Origin: MWCR01 sp041665165
Lineage (GTDB): Bacteria > Patescibacteriota > Patescibacteriia > 2-12-FULL-60-25
Direction of reading: 5' to 3'
NCBI GenBank assembly: GCA_041665165.1
Contig: JBAYJJ010000034.1
Span: 1 to 14,137 of the forward strand
Length of the DNA stretch: 14,137 bases
Both the position numbers and the translations under genes were made by a program. Below the pieces are notes generated by a model. That model searched no databases. It was not told where the DNA came from and worked only from the letters and a program-made list of their open reading frames with translations. Of this stretch, positions 11,863-14,137 are shown one piece after another (the stretch's first letter is position 1; every line of letters starts with the position of its first letter).

Positions 11863-12240
11863 TTATTTAGTCGCTTCAATCAACTGTCCGATTACAAAGC
11901 TGGTAATGGCCCATCCGGACAAAATAATTGCTAAGCCGATGATGCCCGAGATAATCCAACCTCTGGCCTCCTTGGTCTTGGTTTCGTCTCCGCCGGCAAT
12001 CATATATTTGAAACCACCGACTAATACGATAATCACGGCAATGATGCCCAAGAATCCAAGAGCTACATTGATGATGTTGCCTGCAGTTTCTCGTACATCA
12101 CCTTGTCCTAGTTTGATAGTATTTGAAACAGCGTTGACGCCAAGGTCGTTAGCCGTAAGATCGCTGGCCGCCAGGGCTGCAAATGGCAGCATGATTCCAA
12201 CTGCCAAGCCTAAAGATATGATGTGTTTTGCTATTTTCAT
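11863..12240 (-). CDS. T4SS pilin-like (TrbC/VirB2-class) protein, paralogue 3
   Basis: This 125-residue protein has a signal peptide (1-24, ending AALA-A), an exported segment, and two transmembrane helices (about 53-81 and 94-118). The signature VGGFKYMIAGGDETKTKEA lies between them. The ATG at 12240 is preferred over a start further upstream at 12327 because AAAGGGGGTG lies about 9 nt before it and the signal peptide begins there. It is the first gene of a probable three-gene unit (paralogues 3, 4, 5) driven by the extended -10 promoter at 12277-12306; the next gene starts 7 bp after its stop. The role as a pilin or channel subunit is known only at family level. Confidence 0.85.
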   Translation of the reverse strand: MKIAKHIISLGLAVGIMLPFAALAASDLTANDLGVNAVSNTIKLGQGDVRETAGNIINVALGFLGIIAVIIVLVGGFKYMIAGGDETKTKEARGWIISGIIGLAIILSGWAITSFVIGQLIEATK

Positions 12241-12276
12241 TAAAATACACCCCCTTTCTTTTTTTAACTTAAATAC

Positions 12277-12306
12277 AGTATAGCATACCAATAATTCAAA
12301 CACCAA
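12277..12306 (-). promoter_or_regulatory. Extended -10 promoter for pilin-like genes 3-5
   Basis: Minus strand: extended -10 TGCTATACT (12285-12277), 18-bp spacer, -35 TTGGTG (12306-12301). The -35 box falls inside a heptad-phased repeat (12298-12325). Predicted leader is about 30 nt and carries the Shine-Dalgarno of the gene at 12240. Confidence 0.65.
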
Positions 12307-12325
12307 GAGACAAGATACAAACACC
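12298..12325. repeat. Heptanucleotide-phased repeat, AAACACC family, 4 units
   Basis: Units are AAACACC, AAGAGAC, AAGATAC, AAACACC. The first 18 bp match the outer arm of the inverted repeat at 1214-1231 with one mismatch. It overlaps the -35 region of the pilin promoter. Confidence 0.8.
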
Positions 12326-12344
12326 AAAAACAGCTTTTCTACTC

Positions 12345-12451
12345 GTCATGCTGAACTTGTTTCAGCATCTCGATACCAAAGTACCAAGGCGCATCAGTGT
12401 CGTGATCCTGAAACGAGTTCAGGATGTCGGAGGGAGGTTATTCAGGATGAC
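12345..12451. repeat. CATCCTGAA-type palindromic repeat, intergenic copy
   Basis: It begins GTCATGCTGAACTTG followed by TTTCAGCATCTCG, and ends with CCTGAAACGAGTTCAGG and TTCAGGATGAC. Two stem-loops lie in inverted arrangement, as in the copy within the glycosyltransferase gene (10036-10110). It lies between pilin-like genes 2 and 3; the 263-bp gap 12241-12503 otherwise holds the promoter and heptad repeats. Confidence 0.8.
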
Positions 12452-12463
12452 AGAAAGCGTTAA

Positions 12464-12484
12464 GGGTTGAGGGTTGAGGGTTTA
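12464..12484. repeat. Heptanucleotide repeat, unit GGGTTGA, 3 units
   Basis: GGGTTGA, GGGTTGA, GGGTTTA. It is intergenic, just downstream of pilin-like gene 2, next to a weak AGCGC...GCGCT hairpin at 12484-12502. Confidence 0.7.
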
Positions 12485-12503
12485 GCGCTCAAAGTTCAGC
12501 GCC

Positions 12504-13271
12504 TCAAGATAAAGCTGCTCCGATAACGTTCAGCACCCAGGCGACAAACAGATATGAAAAAATAACGATCGCCATGCCGATTGCGGCATTGACCAGCGTC
12601 TTTTGGCCTTCCTCTGCGCGTTTGGAAGAACCGGCTGTCATGTACAGCACGCCGCCCCAAACAAACATGGCGAAGAACAATGCGCCTACCAATCCCAGAC
12701 ACCAGCGGATGATTTGGCCGATCAGACTGGAAATATTTTCAGCAGTCCCGGTACCTAACGGACAAGGAAATAAAACACCTGCTGGTGTTTTACACGTCCG
12801 GCCTTCGGTTGATTCAATAGCTGGCTGTGTCTGTTGTTGCGCTGGCTGACCAGCGGCCGGACCTAGGAACGAATCTGTGCTTGTCTGTTTCAGCATTCCG
12901 CAACACACCAACTCGCCTGCACACTTTTCGCCTGTTCCAGAATTATCACAGGCGTCCTTGGGCAAGCAGGTTCCAGAACAAGTATTTTTAGGCTGACTAT
13001 CACAGCAATAAGAATTAACATCTTTACAATAGCCTGCATTATTAATCTTTTGGCTTGAATCGCATTTTGCCTGACATGCTGTCGGACAATCTGGATAATC
13101 ATTTGGAAAAGCAGAGGGGCCTTGATACTTGTAGGCTAACGCCGGCGTAGCCGCCAAGAGAGAGCAAAAGATAAAGAGAGCAAAAGATAAAACGTAGACA
13201 AAAGACGACAGACGGCAAACGTGTGTTGATGCGATATTCGATATTCGATATTCGATATTCGAGTTGAGCAT
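12504..13271 (-). CDS. Pilin-like protein with Cys-rich N-terminal domain, paralogue 2
   Basis: This 255-residue protein has a long signal peptide (about 1-46, ending TPALA-Y) encoded almost entirely by short repeats. A Cys-rich exported domain follows (about 62-124, 13 Cys, ending CAGELVCC), then a Gln/Pro-rich linker with two more Cys. The C-terminal pilin-like part has two transmembrane helices (about 184-211 and 226-250) with WGGVLYMTAGSS between them. Its start overlaps the end of the upstream gene region closely (TAA, one base, ATG), so it is translationally coupled to paralogue 1. The Cys-rich part resembles small disulfide-knotted modules, but no named family is assigned. An exposed disulfide-stabilised head on a pilin-like anchor is the inferred architecture. 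The function of the head is unknown. Confidence 0.8.
   Translation of the reverse strand: MLNSNIEYRISNIASTHVCRLSSFVYVLSFALFIFCSLLAATPALAYKYQGPSAFPNDYPDCPTACQAKCDSSQKINNAGYCKDVNSYCCDSQPKNTCSGTCLPKDACDNSGTGEKCAGELVCCGMLKQTSTDSFLGPAAGQPAQQQTQPAIESTEGRTCKTPAGVLFPCPLGTGTAENISSLIGQIIRWCLGLVGALFFAMFVWGGVLYMTAGSSKRAEEGQKTLVNAAIGMAIVIFSYLFVAWVLNVIGAALS
13159..13190 (-). repeat. Tandem 16-bp repeat, 2 perfect units
   Basis: AGAGAGCAAAAGATAA occurs twice head to tail. It lies in the hydrophobic core codons of the signal peptide of pilin-like protein 2 (FALFIFCSLL). Confidence 0.8.
13232..13262 (-). repeat. Heptanucleotide repeat, unit CGATATT, 4 units plus
   Basis: Four perfect units CGATATT followed by CGA. 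It covers codons 4-13 of pilin-like protein 2 (SNIEYRISNI), starting 9 bp after its ATG. A one-unit change would shift the frame right at the start of the gene. Confidence 0.9.
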
Positions 13272-13272
13272 A

Positions 13273-14137
13273 TTATTTCTTCCACGAACAGCATACCTGA
13301 TCCGTCGGACAGCCGTTTTGGCCGATGTTGGTGCATGGGTGATCGGCTGGGCCGACGTTGGCTTGAAGAGCTTGGTTTAGGCAGAACTGTTTGCAGTCTG
13401 CTTGGCAAGCTTTGGCCGCATTTTGATCCCCAACGCACACAACTCCCTTGCTCCCGGCTTTAGCTTTAGTCGCGGCAGCAGCTGCGGCCTGTTGTTGTTC
13501 CAAAGTAGTCTGCTCAGTCGTCGCTTGTGTTGACTCGGTTCCACCCGCTCCCCCGCCAGTACTAGCGATGTTCGTCACTTGCATTTCAGTCAAAGCTTTG
13601 ATAAAGCTGTCAGCAAACAAATACGAGCCTGAAATGATTATCAAACCCAGGACAGCGCCTTGGATTGCCTGCTGGGCATGCTTTACTTGGCCTGCGTCCC
13701 CGCGTGCTGTCATCCAAGCCACGCCGCCGTAGACAAAAACCAAAAGCGCAATGGCGCCGACAATACCTAAAAACATCGCAATGATCCTGCCGATGATTAT
13801 TGGAATGGACGAAGTGCCCAAAGGATTATTCAAAGTGTACGAAGTTGGCGTAACTTTTTTGGCAGCTGGTGCAGCTGCGGTCGCTACGCAACACACCTGG
13901 CCGCCCGGGCACGTTTCTCCCAAATCTCCTGTTTTAGATTTAAGCGCTGTTCCAGCCATGCAACCAGCTTCCGATGACGCGCATGTATAGCTACCGCCTG
14001 CAGTCAAAAGTTTGGCAAAAGCAGCGCATAAGCCAGCGTTCTTTTGTACCATACACGCCTGCCCAGACGGGCATCCGGTGACATTCCCAGACTGGGTATA
14101 TTTTGCCAATGAACTATACTTAGTCGGATCCATTTCA
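13273..14137 (-). CDS. Pilin-like protein flanked by two Cys-rich domains, paralogue 1 (5' end outside window)
   Basis: The frame is open to the right edge and no signal peptide is visible, so the N-terminus is missing and the ATG at 14133 is probably internal. In visible numbering a Cys-rich region (about 21-82, ending CPGGQVCC) is followed by two transmembrane helices (about 112-140 and 155-180) with YGGVAWMTARGDAGQ between them. An Ala/Gln/Thr-rich linker (about 195-228) leads to a second Cys-rich region (233-282, ending CPTDQVCC). Both Cys-rich ends share C-P-x(2)-Q-V-C-C, and paralogue 2 has CAGELVCC. The central part fits the TrbC/VirB2-class pilin family; the Cys-rich domains are not assigned. 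It is the first of the five paralogues within the window. Confidence 0.8.
   Translation of the reverse strand, partial: EMDPTKYSSLAKYTQSGNVTGCPSGQACMVQKNAGLCAAFAKLLTAGGSYTCASSEAGCMAGTALKSKTGDLGETCPGGQVCCVATAAAPAAKKVTPTSYTLNNPLGTSSIPIIIGRIIAMFLGIVGAIALLVFVYGGVAWMTARGDAGQVKHAQQAIQGAVLGLIIISGSYLFADSFIKALTEMQVTNIASTGGGAGGTESTQATTEQTTLEQQQAAAAAATKAKAGSKGVVCVGDQNAAKACQADCKQFCLNQALQANVGPADHPCTNIGQNGCPTDQVCCSWKK

Noticed and set aside
12345..13262. Possible CRISPR-like array from repeats near the pilin genes
   Set aside because: The repeats are contiguous 7-bp or palindromic units without regular spacers of 30 bp or so, and no cas gene is visible.

Overview
The window most resembles a genome fragment from a Candidatus Patescibacteria (CPR) bacterium. 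This is an inference from gene content: five tandem genes for small two-helix proteins of the 'type IV secretion pilin' (TrbC/VirB2-like) class, a GT-C glycosyltransferase, many orphan envelope proteins, and dense short repeats. TGA is used as a stop by several genes, so the code looks standard (not the TGA=Gly code of Gracilibacteria/Absconditabacteria). No rRNA, tRNA, CRISPR array, transposase or integrase was recognised.

Layout. (1) 1-3364, plus strand: the 3' end of an exported protein gene, a phosphodiester-glycosidase-domain lipoprotein (384-1208), a small acidic protein (1395-1601) with its own sigma70-type promoter and terminator, and a large single-pass membrane protein (1685-3364). 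(2) 3611-8899, minus strand: a visibly GC-richer block of five unrecognised genes in two transcription units. Each unit has a near-consensus promoter (8871-8899 and 5430-5458), strong AAGGAG-type ribosome binding sites and a terminator. The first unit encodes a soluble N/Q-rich-tailed protein and a 679-residue polytopic membrane protein. The second encodes three small Cys-containing lipoproteins. Two direct copies of a two-hairpin repeat (3490-3599 and 9012-9093) bracket the block. (3) 9082-10773, minus strand: a GT-C membrane glycosyltransferase whose reading frame has absorbed pieces of five different repeat families. (4) 10951-14137, minus strand: five consecutive pilin-like genes, two of them fused to Cys-rich domains, ending at a perfect 10-bp terminator stem.

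The most striking feature is repeat content. Nine loci carry arrays with a 7-bp period, each with its own unit sequence. They occur in intergenic DNA and inside coding regions, notably in or next to signal-peptide codons. There are also a REPIN-like two-hairpin family (three copies), a CATCCTGAA-type palindromic family, a CATTGCGAGG-type family and a CCCCCTTTATCAAGGGGG-type palindrome.

Functionally, almost every gene encodes an exported or membrane protein: surface lipoproteins, a pilus- or secretion-like pilin set, a lipid-linked-sugar type glycosyltransferase and a glycosidase-like lipoprotein. The window therefore reads as a cell-envelope region. Joint function of the GC-rich five-gene module is an inference from shared promoter architecture, not from recognised families.
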